From assembly GCF_029029505.1 (NCBI RefSeq), contig NZ_JAKJSD010000003.1:248001-312000 (forward strand): a stretch of DNA of 64,000 nt. The letters are read 5' to 3'. Shown in pieces: positions 26,464 to 39,272 of this stretch. Positions within the stretch are counted from its first letter, which is position 1. The number at the start of each line of letters is the position of its first letter. The translations under genes were made by a program, and so were the position numbers. Source of the DNA: Ancylomarina sp. DW003 (GTDB lineage Bacteria > Bacteroidota > Bacteroidia > Bacteroidales > Marinifilaceae). The notes under the pieces are model-generated. The model was not told the origin of the DNA, ran no database searches, and worked only from the letters and a program-made list of their open reading frames with translations.

Positions 26464-28389
26464 CTAGACTCCTTCAGGTTTAGTTTTTAAAATCAATTTT
26501 GCATTGTCTGCTCTGGCAACTGATTTAAAGAATTTTCTAAGAGCCTCGTATTTATCAGGAGTGAATTCACCTTTGTGTCTTTGATAGTTTCTTATAAAGG
26601 TCACTTTATTATCTTTCACTACAATTTGAGAATCATACTTACCAAACTCAGTATCCAGACTAACTGTCTTAGGCTGTCTTTCAACCATCAGGTTATCTGG
26701 CAATGTATAGATAATTGTATCTGAATCGATATAAGGATAATCGAGAATTATAGGTGTTTTGCGTTCTTTTAATTTTTTAGGGATATAAGTTGACTTGTTT
26801 AATATATTAAGAGGCAGAAATAAACGTTCTCCTGCCTTTGACAAGTAATTTTTGATATTTAGCTCCAGTTCCAACTTCGACTCCGGAATACTTTTTTTAT
26901 CCTGTTCTATTAATAACTTGTCAATTTTAAAATCTGAGAGTTTAATGCTTTTGTAAAGAGCCTTCTTTTGATCTTCCAAACCATCGTAATATATACTTCT
27001 CAAATTTTCGTATTGTAAGCCGGTATATTTAGTTCTTATCATAGCTTTGGTGCTACCGTCTTCTGCAATAAATACTTCTGCATTCCTAAATTGAGTGTTT
27101 TCTTTGGCTGTATAAACAGGCGTATGAATTAATTGTCCGCCATCTTCTTTGATAATCAAAACATCTCTATCGTTTGTGAAACTACCTAAAAAGCCGCAGG
27201 CCTGTTGCTGGGAAGTACATTCTAACCAAATAGAATCCTGAGCCAAAGGCACCATTAGTATTGCATGATTAAATTGATTCTTGACAAAATCCTTATCAAA
27301 ATGATGTTTACCACTACCAGCTTTGACTAAAGTATAGTTAGAATATATACCTACAACTTTTAATAAGGCCTTCATATAATTGGCTAAAGCTTTACAATCT
27401 CCATAGCCAAGCTTATCAACCGTTTCAGCAGGGAAGGGTTGCCAACCACCTATTCCCAATTGAATACTTACATAGCGAGTTTTTGACTGCATGTATTGAT
27501 ACAGAACTTCAATTTTTTCTCTATCCGTTTTGCAATCTGCTACTAACTCTCCAATTTCTTCAATTGTTGTTTCCGGTAGTTTAATTCTGTCTTTACTCAA
27601 GTCTTTCATCCATTTGCCAAAATTCAGCCAGGTATCCTGAGAACCTTTAAAACCTTCCATTTCAAAATCTACCGGTGCACATACAACACGAGATACAAAG
27701 TGTTGGAAATCCGGAGAGAATGGCTCTGATTTAAAAGCTTTGATATTATTTACCTTCCACTTGTATGTTTTTATGCCATCTACAGTGCTTTCATCATATT
27801 CTCCTTCAAAATTATAGGTTTTACTTCTTAGTTTTAAGTTTTCAGGGATTTTGACTATAAACTCGGCATTTTCTACTGATCTGTTATAACCATTTATAGC
27901 AAACCATTCCGGATAGCTTAATATGCCATCGAATTCCCGTTCATATTCATATTCTATAGTATAGGGGTAGTTGTTCTGTTGAGCTTCGTAATATTTTACT
28001 CTGTTATCATCAAACAGTGTTCCTCCGGATGTAGCAGAATAATCTTTGATATCAGAGCTTTTAATCTTTTTGACGAGTTTACCTTCAGCATCGTAGATCC
28101 AAATTTTAAAATTCTTTAATGACAATAGTTTATCATAGCTAACTGTCTTTTTTGAGGCATATGCGCCATTTTTATTCAATATTGTAAGTACCTGATGATT
28201 TTTAATTGTGGCTTTACTAATTGATTCGACAGTAAAAAGGCTTTTATCCAAGCGAGTGACCACAGAAGCATTCTTTTTTAATTCGTCGCTTATGCTTGAT
28301 ACAGGATATTTAATAACGTCCTTTTTTGCCAAAAGACTATTTGAAATTGTCAATAAAATGGCTAGAAGCAGAGTGTATGTTTTATTCAT
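26464..28389 (-). CDS. DUF3857 / transglutaminase-like exported protein
   Basis: 641 residues. A signal peptide (LLLAILLTISNSLLA) leads to a DUF3857 beta domain (about 50-230) and then a transglutaminase-like papain-fold domain with Cys332 in YGDCKALANYM and a His in FNHAILMV about 40 residues later, so the catalytic pair appears intact. A C-terminal beta domain follows. Substrates of such proteins are unknown; periplasmic or surface peptide or crosslink chemistry is usually assumed. It is downstream of a paralogue in the same orientation, 57 bases apart. Confidence 0.85.
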   Translation of the reverse strand: MNKTYTLLLAILLTISNSLLAKKDVIKYPVSSISDELKKNASVVTRLDKSLFTVESISKATIKNHQVLTILNKNGAYASKKTVSYDKLLSLKNFKIWIYDAEGKLVKKIKSSDIKDYSATSGGTLFDDNRVKYYEAQQNNYPYTIEYEYEREFDGILSYPEWFAINGYNRSVENAEFIVKIPENLKLRSKTYNFEGEYDESTVDGIKTYKWKVNNIKAFKSEPFSPDFQHFVSRVVCAPVDFEMEGFKGSQDTWLNFGKWMKDLSKDRIKLPETTIEEIGELVADCKTDREKIEVLYQYMQSKTRYVSIQLGIGGWQPFPAETVDKLGYGDCKALANYMKALLKVVGIYSNYTLVKAGSGKHHFDKDFVKNQFNHAILMVPLAQDSIWLECTSQQQACGFLGSFTNDRDVLIIKEDGGQLIHTPVYTAKENTQFRNAEVFIAEDGSTKAMIRTKYTGLQYENLRSIYYDGLEDQKKALYKSIKLSDFKIDKLLIEQDKKSIPESKLELELNIKNYLSKAGERLFLPLNILNKSTYIPKKLKERKTPIILDYPYIDSDTIIYTLPDNLMVERQPKTVSLDTEFGKYDSQIVVKDNKVTFIRNYQRHKGEFTPDKYEALRKFFKSVARADNAKLILKTKPEGV

Positions 28390-28446
28390 ATATAATGAAA
28401 CTTTATTGTGTAAATACCTGGAAATGAAAATTCAGCCTTATGGAAA

Positions 28447-30420
28447 TTATGAGTTTCTTTTTAAAACAATCATTTCAGCTTGTTTAGCAATAATATGCTT
28501 GTAAAACTCCTTTAGATAAGGGTATTCATTAAAAGCAAAAAATGGTTTTGTGATTTTTAAGCGACTCATTAGTATGATTTTTCCATTCATTTGCTGAATA
28601 GAATACATATAAGAGCCCGCCTTATTAGGTAAGGCAATACGACAATTTTCAGGTTTTGATTCTAAACTGCAATCTTCAGGAATACTAATTTCCAAACTAT
28701 AAATTTCATCGTAAGAGTGTCCATAATCTACAGGATACTTACGTTCCTCAAGCGTAAATGGATTTTTCGTAGTTTGTTCATAAAGCATTGGGTTTAGATA
28801 AATTAAATCACCTGTATCATCTATCTTATCAATAATCTCAACTTCCGATTTGGTTTGTAAAGTCTTTTCGATATCATTTTGATTAATGATTTCAAATTCT
28901 TCAAGTGTTAATCCTTGATTGTCTTCTTCTAAATCAGATTTAATTTCATCATTGGTTTTATCTTCAAACTGTCTGCGAAGTCGAAGTGCTGCATACCCTT
29001 GGTGCGAATTTATAATCTCGCCAGTTAACTCCCCATCATTATTCAAAACCAGCTTACTGTTCGTTGCATGCCTATAAGGCAGCTTAGGCTCTAAGTTTAT
29101 CCAGCGGGTTCCATTTGCCGAGACTAATCTTCCTTGTCCGTTAATACATCTAAAAGGTAGCATTTTACAAGAACACAGTGGTTCTGTGGCGTCTAAAAGC
29201 ATTTCTTTATCATCAATTTTAATCATTCCCACCACATAATTAAATTTGGTTAGATTGGGTTGAGCAGGGAAAATCATACCATTCGATCTAGTACTTAAAA
29301 TAACCGGATTAGCATTTAAACCTAGTTTTTTTAGCAGTAATACAAGCATTAGATTAATATCCGCTACATTTCCAGTTTTTTCTTTAAAAGCAGCTCTCAA
29401 GCTTGTGTTTACATACTTAGCGTTGTAATCGTTCCATTTCATATGACTTTTTATGAAACTGAAGGCAAGATTCATTTTATCTACATCGTTTTTTGCTTCT
29501 GAATTTATTTTTGTGACAATATTCTTAAGAAAATTACCACCCTTTAACTGAACGCCAAAATGCTGATGTTCGAGAAGTTCTTTATTAATTTTTTCCCAAG
29601 TGTTAGTGTAGTTTTTATAAGCACCTTTGTATTGTTGAATACCACCTAGTTCAAATTCAATAGCAGAAAGGAAGTTTTTCGAAGTCGTCATATAGGGTTC
29701 TTTCTTAAACGCAGGTGCGCCTGAAACAACCCACCGGAACTTTTCTATAGAATATGTGTCTTTGTTTGGAAGGGTTCCAATACCATAATCTTTATCAGCA
29801 ACAGTAAAGTTTAAATACCCTTTGGATAATTGCTTGTAATGAAAGAATTCAGGAATACGCACACGGTATTCACTCCATTTTACAGGTATTTTCTTTTGAA
29901 AACGCCAGGTGCGTAAGTTAAAAAAATAATTCGATCGAATACTGTAAGAGTATTCTATAACAGAGCCTACTTTTACATTCGGTAAGGTTAGCTTATAGGT
30001 TTGAATGTATTTTGAACTTTCTTCAATAAATTTTCCATCCGATTTGAGTTTACTTTTAACGATTTTACCATTTTCAAGATTATAACTTACTGCTTTGAGA
30101 CTAGATAAGTTATCACCTTTTTTACGTAAAGGGATATCGAAATTAGCCCAATCCAGACCCTCTTTTTTTAATACCTTAATTCGAATAACACGACTAAATG
30201 TCATTTCGAAGCCATTATTACTCGTATAGGGAATATCTGTAATTCCATAGTCGCATAAGATAACAGCAGATGCTGTACTGTCTGGTTGATAGGTTGTCAT
30301 TTCCATTTCGTCCATACTGACTTTCCCATATTTAATGGGTGCTTTTTCTGCAAAAGTTTGTGTGGTAATTAATAGTAAGACAAAAGCTGTAATGCCAATA
30401 TTGCTTAACAAATGTTTCAT
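28447..30420 (-). CDS. DUF3857 / transglutaminase-like protein lacking the cysteine
   Basis: 657 residues with signal peptide (LLLITTQTFA), DUF3857 domain and transglutaminase-like fold, paralogous to the downstream gene. The position expected for the nucleophile reads KTGNVADINLML: Ala353 replaces Cys, although the following DIN and the PVILSTRSNG strand are preserved. It is therefore probably not a transglutaminase or protease, but a binding or structural relative. I believe this cysteine-less pattern recurs in the phylum (from memory). It heads a two-gene unit. Confidence 0.83.
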   Translation of the reverse strand: MKHLLSNIGITAFVLLLITTQTFAEKAPIKYGKVSMDEMEMTTYQPDSTASAVILCDYGITDIPYTSNNGFEMTFSRVIRIKVLKKEGLDWANFDIPLRKKGDNLSSLKAVSYNLENGKIVKSKLKSDGKFIEESSKYIQTYKLTLPNVKVGSVIEYSYSIRSNYFFNLRTWRFQKKIPVKWSEYRVRIPEFFHYKQLSKGYLNFTVADKDYGIGTLPNKDTYSIEKFRWVVSGAPAFKKEPYMTTSKNFLSAIEFELGGIQQYKGAYKNYTNTWEKINKELLEHQHFGVQLKGGNFLKNIVTKINSEAKNDVDKMNLAFSFIKSHMKWNDYNAKYVNTSLRAAFKEKTGNVADINLMLVLLLKKLGLNANPVILSTRSNGMIFPAQPNLTKFNYVVGMIKIDDKEMLLDATEPLCSCKMLPFRCINGQGRLVSANGTRWINLEPKLPYRHATNSKLVLNNDGELTGEIINSHQGYAALRLRRQFEDKTNDEIKSDLEEDNQGLTLEEFEIINQNDIEKTLQTKSEVEIIDKIDDTGDLIYLNPMLYEQTTKNPFTLEERKYPVDYGHSYDEIYSLEISIPEDCSLESKPENCRIALPNKAGSYMYSIQQMNGKIILMSRLKITKPFFAFNEYPYLKEFYKHIIAKQAEMIVLKRNS

Positions 30421-30724
30421 AAGAGTTGTTAGATTAGTGATATTTGGGGGTTGAAAAACAAAAGGTCAGGTTGTTATGTGTTTTATATTTTTATTTAATT
30501 AAGTAGCCTAAAATAATAAAGGAACATAAAAGAATGAATATTAATTATTTTTAATATTGAAGTGAGTGATGTGAATCTCTATAATTAATAAGATTATTGG
30601 TTTTAAAAGATATTTTTGTTGAAAACAATTTGAATCAAATAATCGCTTTTTTAGGATGATTGTTTATCTTTGAATTCCTTGAAAAAGTAAGAATAAGAAC
30701 TAATCGTTTCGTTTATACCTCAGT
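30421..30724. other. Divergent intergenic region upstream of dnaX
   Basis: 304 AT-rich bases. Two plus-strand TAnnTTTG matches occur (30611-30618 and 30665-30672); the nearer one is listed as the dnaX promoter. No ORF or RNA gene is evident. Confidence 0.5.
30665..30672 (+). promoter_or_regulatory. Bacteroidota -7 element for dnaX
   Basis: TATCTTTG is an exact TAnnTTTG, 52 bases before the dnaX ATG. No good TTG lies at the expected -33 spacing. Confidence 0.5.
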
Positions 30725-32494
30725 ATGGAGAACTTTATCGTTTCAGCACGAAAATATCGCCCCTCAAGCTTTCAAACAGTAGTTGGTCAGCAGTCTATTA
30801 CCGTAACCCTTAAAAATGCCATTAAAAATGCTCATTTAGCTCATGCTTATTTGTTTTGTGGACCTCGTGGTGTCGGTAAAACGTCTTGCGCGCGTATTTT
30901 TGCTAAAACAATTAATTGCTCAAATGTAGGGTCAGATTTTGAAGCCTGTAATGAGTGTGAATCGTGTTTATCCTTTAACGAAAATCGTTCTTATAATATA
31001 CATGAGCTTGATGCTGCATCAAATAACTCGGTTGACGATATTAGAACTCTGATTGATCAGGTACGTATACCTCCACAAATTGGTAAATACAGTGTGTATA
31101 TTATTGACGAGGTTCATATGTTATCGCAGCAAGCCTTCAATGCCTTTCTTAAGACCCTTGAAGAACCTCCTGCTCATGCTATTTTCGTTTTAGCAACAAC
31201 TGAGAAGCATAAAATTATTCCTACAATTTTATCTCGTTGCCAAATTTTCGATTTTAGTCGAATTAAAGTAGGTGATGCGGTGAGTCATTTGAAACATATT
31301 GCCAACACCGAAAATATCAATATTGACGAAGAAGCTTTAAATGTGATTGCACAAAAGGCAGATGGTGCTATGCGTGATGCCTTATCAATTTTCGATCAAA
31401 TTGTAAGTTTTTCTGGAAAGGATATTAGTTTCGAGAATGTTATTCAAAATTTAAATGTATTAGATTACGATTACTATTTCAAGATGGTAGATGCTTTTCT
31501 TCAGGGAAAAGTAACTGATGTTTTGATACTATTTAATGAAATTGTAGAAAAGGGTTTCGATGGGCATCATTTTGTTGCTGGTTTAAGTTCACATATAAGA
31601 GATATACTGGTAGGAAAAGATGCTGCAACACTTCAACTTCTTGAAGTTAGTGATAGTGTTAAGGAAAAATATACCCAACAAGCTAAAAAGTGCGAAGTCG
31701 ATTTCCTATACGATGCTTTAGGTATTCTTAATGAATGTGACATACATTATAAGAGTAGTCAAAATCAACGCTTACTTATCGAACTTACCCTAATTCAATT
31801 ATCCCAGATAATTGAATCAAAAAAAAAAGGAGCTAGTCTGAAGAAAAACTTTCGCAGACTATTAAAAATACGAGTTGAGGGGAGAACCTCGGCTCCCAAA
31901 GTTGCAGGAGCTAAAGATAAAGCTCCTGTTCATCCACATCAGGAAGCACTGAAAGCTGTAAATAAAGATGCTGCCAAGCCTCAAGCAAGAATTTCTACTT
32001 CCTCAAGCCCTAATCCTGCGTCTATATCTATTAAGGCTGCTATGAGTCGGGGAATCACTAGTAAGCTAACTTCTAGTCCCAGACCAGAAGTAAAATCGAA
32101 AGAGCCAGGTGCGAGTTATACCACTAATCAAAACCAAACATATACAACCGAAGCTGTAGTTGAGAAACTTAAAGAGTATACTGTCGTTAGAAAGAAAAGC
32201 GACAGAATTCGTTTGGCTATAGTTAATTGTACGGCGGAAATTCAAGATGATAAGCAGTTAGTTGTAAAAGTTAGCAATCAAATACAAGCTGACGATATTG
32301 CCCTTGTTAAAAATGAAATGGTTAATTATCTGAAAAGAGAATTGCAAAACTCGACCATTGATTTTATCATCAAAATAACACAAACCGAAACGAAAAAAAG
32401 ATTGTATACCGACACCGACAGATTTAAATATTTGTGTGAGAAAAATCCGGTTTTGGAGCAACTAAAGCAGAAATTTTCCCTCGACTTCGAATAA
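30725..32494 (+). CDS. dnaX: DNA polymerase III subunit gamma/tau
   Basis: Clamp-loader ATPase that opens and loads the sliding clamp and tethers polymerase III cores. AAA+ landmarks: Walker A GPRGVGKT at residues 46-53, a zinc site (CSN...EACNECESC), Walker B YIIDEVHML, and sensor 1 ATTEKHKIIPTILSRCQ. The collar domain follows; a low-complexity, serine- and alanine-rich linker (about residues 385-470) joins to the C-terminal tau-type region. 589 residues is usual for the phylum. I see no obvious slippery poly-A frameshift at the family position, though an A run at about 31820 codes for consecutive lysines. Confidence 0.95.
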   Translation: MENFIVSARKYRPSSFQTVVGQQSITVTLKNAIKNAHLAHAYLFCGPRGVGKTSCARIFAKTINCSNVGSDFEACNECESCLSFNENRSYNIHELDAASNNSVDDIRTLIDQVRIPPQIGKYSVYIIDEVHMLSQQAFNAFLKTLEEPPAHAIFVLATTEKHKIIPTILSRCQIFDFSRIKVGDAVSHLKHIANTENINIDEEALNVIAQKADGAMRDALSIFDQIVSFSGKDISFENVIQNLNVLDYDYYFKMVDAFLQGKVTDVLILFNEIVEKGFDGHHFVAGLSSHIRDILVGKDAATLQLLEVSDSVKEKYTQQAKKCEVDFLYDALGILNECDIHYKSSQNQRLLIELTLIQLSQIIESKKKGASLKKNFRRLLKIRVEGRTSAPKVAGAKDKAPVHPHQEALKAVNKDAAKPQARISTSSSPNPASISIKAAMSRGITSKLTSSPRPEVKSKEPGASYTTNQNQTYTTEAVVEKLKEYTVVRKKSDRIRLAIVNCTAEIQDDKQLVVKVSNQIQADDIALVKNEMVNYLKRELQNSTIDFIIKITQTETKKRLYTDTDRFKYLCEKNPVLEQLKQKFSLDFE

Positions 32495-32712
32495 TTTAGA
32501 CTAAACGGACCTTATTTAGACAAAATAATCCATGTTTTTACATGTTGTTTTACTCGTATTGTGTTGACTTATTGTGAGTTTTGATTAAAGAAAAAAATCG
32601 TTAAAAAAAAAGCACTTTTTTATCCTGAAATAAAAAAAATCTATATGTTTACCCTCGAATTAAACGCTGTTTAATTCACAAGAAAAACAGACAATCAAGT
32701 TTTATTTTTTAA

Positions 32713-34965
<2,253 letters not shown>

Positions 34966-34989
34966 TCGGTAGTATCGATTTATATATTG

Positions 34990-35019
34990 AAAGGCCTTCC
35001 ATTTGGGAGGCCTTTTTCT
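34990..35019 (+). terminator. Intrinsic terminator after icd
   Basis: An 11-pair stem (34990-35000 with 35005-35015, one G-U pair) followed by a T run. Confidence 0.87.
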
Positions 35020-35069
35020 GTACATAGATATAGATAAAAGACTCCAGTATCTTATTTATTGCTTTCTAT

Positions 35070-35100
35070 TTGAAACAAACTTTAAATCACTTATTTTTGT
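35070..35100 (+). promoter_or_regulatory. Promoter of trhO
   Basis: TTTG at 35070-35073, a 19-base spacer and TATTTTTG at 35093-35100: a complete Bacteroidota -33/-7 promoter, 28 bases before the ATG. Confidence 0.75.
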
Positions 35101-35128
35101 GCTTTAAATCAATCCAAATAAAAATAAG

Positions 35129-36163
35129 ATGCAACTCCATAATAAACTAAGTAAGGAAGAAGCCATGAAAAAGCTTCATGCAGAAACCTTTAAACGAACG
35201 ACATTATCTTTTTATCGCTATGTCATTCTTGATGATCCTCAAAGCTTCAGAGATGATTTGTTTGTGGAATTGGATAGTTTGAATTGTCTTGGACGAATTT
35301 ATATTGCAAGAGAGGGGATAAACGCTCAAATGAGTGTACCGGAGCACAATTTAGAGACTTTTATCCAATGTTTGAATAGTAGAGTAGCATTAAAAGATAT
35401 GCCCATTAAATGGGCCGTAGAGGATGATGGAAAATCTTTCTTTAAGCTAATTATTAAGCTTCGTTCAAAGATTGTAGCCGATGGGTTAGATGATGGAACA
35501 TTTGATGTGACAAATGTGGGGAAACATCTTACACCAATGGAATTTCATAATTCCTTAGATGATCCTGATGCTCTTGTAATTGACATGAGAAACCACTATG
35601 AAAGTGAGGTTGGCTACTTTGAGAATGCGATTTGCCCTGACGTAGATACTTTCCGTGAAGAAATACAACTGCTTGTAGATGATTTTTCGAATAAGAAGAA
35701 CAATAAGGTTCTACTTTATTGCACTGGAGGTGTTCGTTGCGAAAAAGCGAGTGCTTATCTGAAACATCATGGTTTCAATGATGTCAATCAATTACATGGA
35801 GGTATTATTGAATATGCACGTCAGATTAAACAAACAGGACTCAAATCAAAGTTTATTGGTAAGAATTTTGTTTTCGATGAACGCCTAGGGGAAAGTATCG
35901 ATGGACAGGTGATTAGTAAATGTCATCAATGTGGCGCAGCTTGCGATACCCATACCAATTGCGCCAATGATGATTGCCATTTGCTTTTTATTCAATGTGA
36001 GGCCTGTAAGACACAATATAAAGGCTGTTGTACAGATGAATGCAAAGCGATTATTGCTTTACCAAAAGAGGAGAGAATTAAGCTTAGATCAAAGTTTCAT
36101 GACAAGTACTCTAAGAGTCAAATTTACCGCCAAAGAATACGCCCTAAATTGAATCATTCTTAA
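35129..36163 (+). CDS. trhO: tRNA uridine(34) hydroxylase, rhodanese family
   Basis: TrhO (YceA) hydroxylates uridine 34 of tRNA for 5-hydroxyuridine-type wobble modifications. The N-terminal acylphosphatase-like region contains [15 protein letters not shown]; the central rhodanese domain has [13 protein letters not shown] and the active loop CTGGVRCEK with Cys198; a C-terminal cysteine-rich tail ([27 protein letters not shown]) may bind metal. 344 residues, matching the family. It forms its own unit with a complete upstream promoter. Confidence 0.93.
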   Translation: MQLHNKLSKEEAMKKLHAETFKRTTLSFYRYVILDDPQSFRDDLFVELDSLNCLGRIYIAREGINAQMSVPEHNLETFIQCLNSRVALKDMPIKWAVEDDGKSFFKLIIKLRSKIVADGLDDGTFDVTNVGKHLTPMEFHNSLDDPDALVIDMRNHYESEVGYFENAICPDVDTFREEIQLLVDDFSNKKNNKVLLYCTGGVRCEKASAYLKHHGFNDVNQLHGGIIEYARQIKQTGLKSKFIGKNFVFDERLGESIDGQVISKCHQCGAACDTHTNCANDDCHLLFIQCEACKTQYKGCCTDECKAIIALPKEERIKLRSKFHDKYSKSQIYRQRIRPKLNHS

Positions 36164-36211
36164 GAAAACACGTTTCTTTTTTTTGTATATTGAAAACAAA
36201 AAACAAGAATA

Positions 36212-36793
36212 ATGGATAAACCTAATCAAGATATCAAGCTAAGCTTTCAGCCTCTAAACTCGTCTAATTTTGGGGACTTTGAATACCTTTTTAAAGAGAA
36301 AAATGCTTGCAAAGGTTGTTGGTGTATGTACTGGCGTTCACCAGAAGATGAATTTGAAGCAAATCAAGGAGAAGGTAATCTTCAAAAAATGAAAAAAATG
36401 ATTGAATCTGAACAGGTTCCCGGTGTTATTGTTTATAGTAAAAAAGACCCCATTGCCTGGTGTTCATTTGGGAGTATGGAAAGTTTTCCCAGATTTTCCA
36501 GAGAGCATGAAATTCAGATGATAAAAGATAAAGAGGCATGGATTATTTCCTGTTTATTTGTTCGTAGAGATTGGCGAAGAAGCGGGGTCAAAAGAGCTCT
36601 CTTAAATTATTTAGTGGATTATTGTGCAAAGGAGGGAGGGAAAGTTCTTGATGGTTTTCCTTGCGACTCAACCTTTAGCAAATATCCTGATGCTTTTGCC
36701 TGGACAGGTATTGTTAAAGCTTACGAAGCAGTAGGTTTTGTTCAGGTAACAGGTGCAACGGAAAGAAGGCCAATTATGCGATATTACCTTTAG
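36212..36793 (+). CDS. GNAT-family N-acetyltransferase
   Basis: 193 residues. The GNAT core is visible: SCLFVRRDWRRSGVKRALLNYL is the V/R-x-x-x-G-x acetyl-CoA loop, with GIVKAYEAVGFVQV as the last strand-helix. A distinctive CKGCWCMYWRSPEDEF motif near the N-terminus is shared by a subgroup of bacterial GNATs; its cysteines could bind metal or be redox-active. The substrate is unknown. It starts 48 bases after trhO. Confidence 0.85.
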   Translation: MDKPNQDIKLSFQPLNSSNFGDFEYLFKEKNACKGCWCMYWRSPEDEFEANQGEGNLQKMKKMIESEQVPGVIVYSKKDPIAWCSFGSMESFPRFSREHEIQMIKDKEAWIISCLFVRRDWRRSGVKRALLNYLVDYCAKEGGKVLDGFPCDSTFSKYPDAFAWTGIVKAYEAVGFVQVTGATERRPIMRYYL

Positions 36794-36901
36794 AATGCAT
36801 GGTTATATAAGTGCTAACATTAGTTCTTCTATTATTTGATATTAAGCATATAAATTTTATCTTTAATAGAATAGTCGTTTCACCTATAAAACTAATATAT
36901 T

Positions 36902-37135
36902 ATGACAGAAGGACAACATAGTGTTTGCGTATTTAAAGGCTCAATGATCGATGTTAATTATTACGTAGAAAGATTGAGTGAATTGGGCATCACATCTATT
37001 GTAAAAGATGATTTTCAATCTGGTGTTCATGCTGGTGTGCCAAGTGGTTCTCCTGATTTAATTGAATTATTAGTCGATATGGATAATGCAGAAAAAGCTT
37101 TCGAGTGTATAGAAGGTTTGCAAGACAGTGAATAA
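36902..37135 (+). CDS. DUF2007-like small protein
   Basis: 77 residues with the DUF2007 (putative signal-transducing) pattern: a beta strand VCVFKGSMIDVNYY, a helix plus LSELGITSIVKDD, a glycine-rich loop, then LIELLVDMDNAEKAFECIE. The family is ferredoxin-like in topology and of unknown function. It is followed by a terminator shared with tpiA. Confidence 0.7.
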   Translation: MTEGQHSVCVFKGSMIDVNYYVERLSELGITSIVKDDFQSGVHAGVPSGSPDLIELLVDMDNAEKAFECIEGLQDSE

Positions 37136-37157
37136 AGAACTTAATTCTGAAAATAAA

Positions 37158-37197
37158 AAAAGGTCGGGAAACATTGAGTTTCCCAACCTTTTCTATT
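37158..37197. terminator. Bidirectional terminator, DUF2007 gene / tpiA
   Basis: A 15-base inverted repeat (37158-37172 with 37178-37192) with one mismatch that becomes a G-U pair on the minus strand; A run on the left and T run on the right. Confidence 0.87.
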
Positions 37198-37211
37198 TTT
37201 TGTTTTCCGGC

Positions 37212-37979
37212 TTAAAAAGCAGTCACAATCCCCATGAAGTCTTCAGCAACAAGCGAAGCTCCACCAATTAGTCCACCGTCAACATCTTCGTTACTAAATA
37301 ACTCTTTAGCGTTAGATGGTTTGCAGCTTCCACCATAAAGGATAGAGCAATTATCAGCAACATCTTTACCGTATTTTTCAACCAAAGTTTTACGAATAAA
37401 GGCATGCATTTCTTGAGCTTGATCTGCAGATGCTGTTACACCTGTTCCGATAGCCCAAACTGGCTCATATGCCAATATAACTTTTCCAAAATCTTCAGCA
37501 GAAAGATGAAATAAACCATCAGCAATCTGAGATTTAACAATGTCAAAATGCTTACCGCTCTCGCGCTCTTCTAAAACTTCACCAATACAGAAAATTGGGG
37601 TCAGTTTATTCTCAAGACAAAGGTTAGTTTTCTTAACCAAGATCTCGCTCGTTTCGCCATAATAGCTTCTACGCTCTGAATGACCAAGAATCACACACTG
37701 AGTTCCTGTAGATGCAACCATTGAGGTTGATATTTCTCCAGTGTAAGCTCCGCTTTTTTCATCGGCGCAGTTCTGAGCTGAGATACGAATTTTATTGCTG
37801 GTAATGGCTTTGTTTAGTTCTGTAAGGTGAACGAAAGGTGCGCCAATAATAACTTGAACATCTTTGATATCGGTAGATTCCACCAAACCGTTAATTTCTT
37901 TTGCTAATTCGATACCTTCTTGAAGGTTGTTGTTCATTTTCCAGTTTCCTGCAACAATTTTTTTTCTCATAACTGTCAT
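37212..37979 (-). CDS. tpiA: Triosephosphate isomerase
   Basis: Interconverts dihydroxyacetone phosphate and glyceraldehyde 3-phosphate. Active-site blocks: AGNWKMN (Lys), [11 protein letters not shown] (His), [11 protein letters not shown] (catalytic Glu) and [10 protein letters not shown] (phosphate loop). The start ATG at 37979 overlaps the stop of the upstream gene as ATGA, implying translational coupling; an ATG three codons later (37970) is the conventional family start. It is last in a three-gene unit with a DoxX-like membrane protein and DUF1599. Confidence 0.96.
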   Translation of the reverse strand: MTVMRKKIVAGNWKMNNNLQEGIELAKEINGLVESTDIKDVQVIIGAPFVHLTELNKAITSNKIRISAQNCADEKSGAYTGEISTSMVASTGTQCVILGHSERRSYYGETSEILVKKTNLCLENKLTPIFCIGEVLEERESGKHFDIVKSQIADGLFHLSAEDFGKVILAYEPVWAIGTGVTASADQAQEMHAFIRKTLVEKYGKDVADNCSILYGGSCKPSNAKELFSNEDVDGGLIGGASLVAEDFMGIVTAF

Positions 37980-39220
37980 CTGTTTTTTATTGTTCCAAAT
38001 CGGGATTTAAGCATAAGGAAGCCCCCGATTAAAAGCAATAAAGTTGTTGTAATACTTAAAATAACTAATTTATTAGTCAGTGTTTGATGTTGTGTTATTG
38101 AATAGGCTGCTAAATTAGCCTTTATTTCCGTTGTTTTTGGTATATCTCGCCAATGCCATTTGTTTAAAATTGTTCCATTTTGCAATAGAACTAAGCCCGG
38201 ATTGGAACGAATGATTGTTTTTAGTTGAATTTCATCTGTCGCATAAAATTCATATGGCACAGCAAATTCTTCTTTAAATTTGTTGATCTCATCATCGGTT
38301 GAAGCAGTTAAACAAATAAAATTGTAAGACTGATTATTGGCCCATGACGCAAGTTCGTTAATGTCTTTTTGTCTGCTACGATTCATGTCGCTCAAATGAC
38401 GACTAACCAATAAGAAAGTATATGAAGCATCAGAAAGCACCTGATCAGTAATATCACCATATTCATTATTTGAAATAGAGAAGTCGTGAATTGGTGCCTT
38501 ATAGCCCTCTTTAATCTTGATTTGTTCTACATCAACATATCTCCATGTTGAATCTTGCCAAGGGTAGTTACTTTCATCAAACTCTTTAACTACGCCATCT
38601 TTTTCATATTTAAATAACGATTTGTATTCATCAACGGGAGCACCTTCGGGAATCATCATACCGTCCTGAACATTTGCTCCAATGTGATAGGGGCGAAAAT
38701 CGATAAATGGCAGATGGCGATATGAATAAATATTTGAACCTAATGCAATTACCAAAGAGAAGACAAAAAACAGATTATGAGTCAGTTTAGAACTCTTGTC
38801 TTTTTCTTTATTTCGGGTAAAAAATACAATCAGTGTAAAACCTAATATAATGATGTTTTTACCAAAAGTTTCCCAGTTAGTCAGTATCAATGCATCTCCA
38901 AAACAGCCACAATCGGTAACAGGATTGGTTAATGCCAGAATTAGAGTTAATGGCGTGAAAAATAGCATGAATAGTAGAGCTAACCAAGCAGAAGATTTCT
39001 TATAGACATTAAATAATACTAACATTCCAACAGTAAATTCCATTACAGATAAGAGAACTGCCAATGAAAATGCTATCCCTTCAAAGGAATCCATACCAAA
39101 GGCTACAAAGTAGTCTTTGAATTTAAAGGTTGATCCCATAGGATCAGTTGCTTTTACAAATCCTGAAAAAATAAATAGGAAACCTACTAGTAGGCGACTC
39201 ACTGTTCTTATAAGCTTCAT
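37976..39220 (-). CDS. BT_3928-type DoxX-like membrane protein
   Basis: 414 residues. The N-terminal half has four membrane helices of the DoxX/MauE type ([18 protein letters not shown], then helices near 45, 75 and 120) with the conserved CGCFGD loop. The C-terminal half is a thioredoxin-like domain lacking CxxC ([29 protein letters not shown]), ending with one more membrane helix ([19 protein letters not shown]). This is the architecture annotated as the BT_3928 family. The link of a DoxX domain to a thioredoxin fold suggests envelope redox or quinone chemistry, by inference. It overlaps tpiA by four bases. Confidence 0.82.
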   Translation of the reverse strand: MKLIRTVSRLLVGFLFIFSGFVKATDPMGSTFKFKDYFVAFGMDSFEGIAFSLAVLLSVMEFTVGMLVLFNVYKKSSAWLALLFMLFFTPLTLILALTNPVTDCGCFGDALILTNWETFGKNIIILGFTLIVFFTRNKEKDKSSKLTHNLFFVFSLVIALGSNIYSYRHLPFIDFRPYHIGANVQDGMMIPEGAPVDEYKSLFKYEKDGVVKEFDESNYPWQDSTWRYVDVEQIKIKEGYKAPIHDFSISNNEYGDITDQVLSDASYTFLLVSRHLSDMNRSRQKDINELASWANNQSYNFICLTASTDDEINKFKEEFAVPYEFYATDEIQLKTIIRSNPGLVLLQNGTILNKWHWRDIPKTTEIKANLAAYSITQHQTLTNKLVILSITTTLLLLIGGFLMLKSRFGTIKNR

Positions 39221-39272
39221 GCTGATAAATACTTTTGGGTGTTTGGGTTAAGAAATGCGGATCATATAAAGT

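Noticed and set aside
31815-31830. Programmed frameshift site in dnaX at the A run
   Set aside because: The run of A lies after the AAA+ domains, but I see no shine-like stimulator or stem-loop just downstream, and a short product would not end at a sensible place; not supported.
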